From Pseudomonas sp. KU26590 (GTDB lineage Bacteria; Pseudomonadota; Gammaproteobacteria; Pseudomonadales; Pseudomonadaceae): DNA of 64,000 nt. How positions within the stretch are numbered: the first letter of the stretch is position 1; every line of letters begins with the position of its first letter. The notes below the pieces were generated by a model. The model worked only from the letters and a program-made list of their open reading frames with translations, made no database searches and had not been told where the DNA came from. Shown here one piece after another: positions 62,504 through 64,000 of this stretch. The stretch is taken from NCBI RefSeq assembly GCF_026153515.1, contig NZ_CP110644.1, positions 4,059,501 to 4,123,500 of the forward strand. The letters run 5' to 3'. Both the position numbers and the translations under genes were made by a program.

Positions 62504-64000
62504 TTACTCCGTAAACGCCTTGCCAGTGATTACTTCAATATCAACACGTTCGTGCTTAGTGTCCTTCACCTTAAAAGTGTGACTGATGGAAGCATCTGCA
62601 CCCCCGCACTTAGCCGCGTTGTCGATGTATTTTTCCGCTTTTTTGAAAGCATCCTCACGGACGGAAAGGTCCTTTTTGTGAAGTTTTGCCTTCAGCTCAC
62701 TCAGCTTTTGTTTGGCTTCACTCGCGGTCAGGGGCTTATCCTGGTTCCAAGCGACCGACTCCTCGAGCTTCGCACCTTGAGCCTGGATCCGGCCACGATG
62801 GGCAGCCAACCCCAACGGATCTGTCCAGCCTGAGGGATTCGGCGCGTATTGATAAACATTAATGCCACCCTCATAACCAATCAGATCCTTACTGATAAAC
62901 CGCCCGAGCTCTGGATCATAGTACCGATGGCGGTTGTAGTGCAGGCCGGTTTCGTGGTCGTGGTATTGGCCCTGGAAGCGGATTGGGTTGGTCAGGCCGA
63001 TCTGGTGAGCGAATTCGGAGCGCTGTTCGGTTGCTTCGCCCCAGGCTTTGTATTGCGCGCTCCAGGCGGTGTTGCCGTTCTGGTCGGTGATTTCCTGGGG
63101 TGTGCCGAGGTGGTCGCATTGGTACCAGGCGAGGACGTCGATGGGCAGTGCGACCGGTTTGTAGGTCCAGAGCGGGTCTTCCTTGAAGTTGTAGCGGCCC
63201 TGATAGGTCGGCTGGCTGACGAGACGAATCGTTTCGTGGCGAATGGCCTGGGCCACCGGGACGAAAGTGCCGGGCTCGTGGATGTAATGCACCGTGCGGC
63301 CGAGAGCTCCGGCGTACGGCGGTGGACTGCTTTCCCACGCCAGGTTGTCGCCGTCCCAGCCGTATAGCGTGAAGCCGCAGCCGAGCTCGCGCTCTTTACG
63401 GGCGTGTTCGTTTTCGTTCCAGCCAGTACCGGCTTCTGGACGAGGTCGGTAATGGGCTTTTGAGAGTTTGTAGAGGCGCCGTCCGAGTGGGTCGTAACCG
63501 AAGTCTGCGGTAAGGCGCGGATCGCAGAAGTGCACCAGACGATCGAAGAGGTCCCAGTGCAGTTCGCTGCGCAGGCCGTTGGTCCAGCGCTCGGTCTGGT
63601 TACCGCGTTCGTCGTATTCGTAGTGGCCGCCGGCGTAGTCGCGCAGCAGGTTGTCGATCAGCTTGTGGCGGACTGGCTCAGGATCTAAAGGCCGGCGGAC
63701 CGGCGCGGCGGTTTCGTTGAGCAGGTTGCTTGCAGGGTCGAAGGCGAAGGTTTCCATACCCAAACGACTGGTGGCGGTGAGCAGACGACTGACCGGGTCG
63801 TAGCGATATGAGAGCGGACCGCGACGGCTGTCATTGATATCGGTAAGTTGGCCTGCGGCGTCGTAGGTGTATGCGCGTTTGATGAGCGTGGTTTTATCGT
63901 CTGCTCGGCCCAGTAGCTGTTCTTGAAGGCGTCCTGCCGGGTCCCATTGCTGGGTTTGCAGCAGGTTATTGCCTTGGTGCCGGCTGATCTCGCGGTGGAG
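62504..64000 (-). CDS. Rhs-family polymorphic toxin, 3' part (5' end beyond the window)
   Basis: 499 codons, open to the window edge. Core: YD-repeat sequence (YTYDAAGQL, YRYDPVSRL, YEYDERGNQTERW, DLFDRLVHF), then the Rhs hyperconserved end DHETGLHYNRHRYYDPELGRFISKDLIGYEGGINVYQYAPNP-type motif and cleavage boundary WTDPLGLA. The ~100-residue variable tip after it (KPLTASEAKQKLSELKAK, CGGADASISHTF, HERVDIEVITGKAFTE) is Lys-rich and AT-richer than the core; I do not recognise its family. A listed start at 63763 is merely an internal Met. Probably secreted by a T6SS with a VgrG. Confidence 0.93.
   Translation of the reverse strand, partial: LHREISRHQGNNLLQTQQWDPAGRLQEQLLGRADDKTTLIKRAYTYDAAGQLTDINDSRRGPLSYRYDPVSRLLTATSRLGMETFAFDPASNLLNETAAPVRRPLDPEPVRHKLIDNLLRDYAGGHYEYDERGNQTERWTNGLRSELHWDLFDRLVHFCDPRLTADFGYDPLGRRLYKLSKAHYRPRPEAGTGWNENEHARKERELGCGFTLYGWDGDNLAWESSPPPYAGALGRTVHYIHEPGTFVPVAQAIRHETIRLVSQPTYQGRYNFKEDPLWTYKPVALPIDVLAWYQCDHLGTPQEITDQNGNTAWSAQYKAWGEATEQRSEFAHQIGLTNPIRFQGQYHDHETGLHYNRHRYYDPELGRFISKDLIGYEGGINVYQYAPNPSGWTDPLGLAAHRGRIQAQGAKLEESVAWNQDKPLTASEAKQKLSELKAKLHKKDLSVREDAFKKAEKYIDNAAKCGGADASISHTFKVKDTKHERVDIEVITGKAFTE

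Overview
The window reads as the chromosome of a Pseudomonas of the fluorescens/syringae type. The grounds are the protein content, the high-GC coding style, and many copies of Pseudomonas-type REP palindromes (units such as GTAGGAGCCGGCTTGCTGGC and GACCGGCTTTAGCCGGGAAG). No tRNA, rRNA or CRISPR array was seen.

Layout. (1) 1-3.8 kb, AT-richer: the 3' end of a T6SS vgrG, a frameshifted partner gene, a lipoprotein and a DUF2628 membrane protein. (2) 3.9-10.9 kb: seven genes with overlapping ends that look like an undescribed lipid or ketide pathway (ketosynthase III, SDR, MBL hydrolase, F390-synthetase-like adenylating enzyme, PAP2, sterol-desaturase-like hydroxylase, fatty-acid desaturase). 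(3) 11.3-14.0 kb: a group II intron with a frameshifted maturase, abutting a 5'-truncated tssA. (4) 14.3-27.4 kb: a chemoreceptor, then a complete C-P lyase operon phnCDEFGHIJKLMN-P, with a four-unit Pho-box-like array upstream of phnC. (5) 27.4-31.3 kb: REP-rich intergenic DNA with a 286-bp tandem duplication around an amino-acid-type chemoreceptor. (6) 31.3-42.4 kb: a LuxR-type response regulator and a transporter/sensor fusion kinase, divergent from a UrtABCDE-type ABC transporter, formamidase FmdA and FmdB; read together this is an amide/urea sensing, uptake and hydrolysis unit. (7) 42.4-49.7 kb: dipeptide-type ABC transporter, D-Ala-D-Ala dipeptidase and RpiR regulator, probably for recycling of peptidoglycan peptides. 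(8) 50-54.5 kb: a 112-bp-period REP array, a pyruvate oxidase and a PBP2 without rodA beside it. (9) 55.0-60.5 kb: a three-subunit periplasmic FAD/tri-haem dehydrogenase of the gluconate 2-dehydrogenase type and a Tat-exported SMP-30 lactonase. (10) 60.7-64 kb, AT-richer: the 3' end of an rhs gene with its immunity gene, followed by displaced toxin/immunity cassettes (SUKH-3, an orphan toxin tip, a HEAT-repeat protein) separated by short palindromes.

The main unusual items are the seven-gene operon, the NCS1-permease/Cys-cluster/histidine-kinase fusion beside the amide cluster, the eroded Rhs cassette array, the intron next to the tssA remnant, and the periodic REP arrays. Start codons were chosen by ribosome-binding-site spacing and overlap with the upstream stop; family assignments come from recognised motifs, without database searches.
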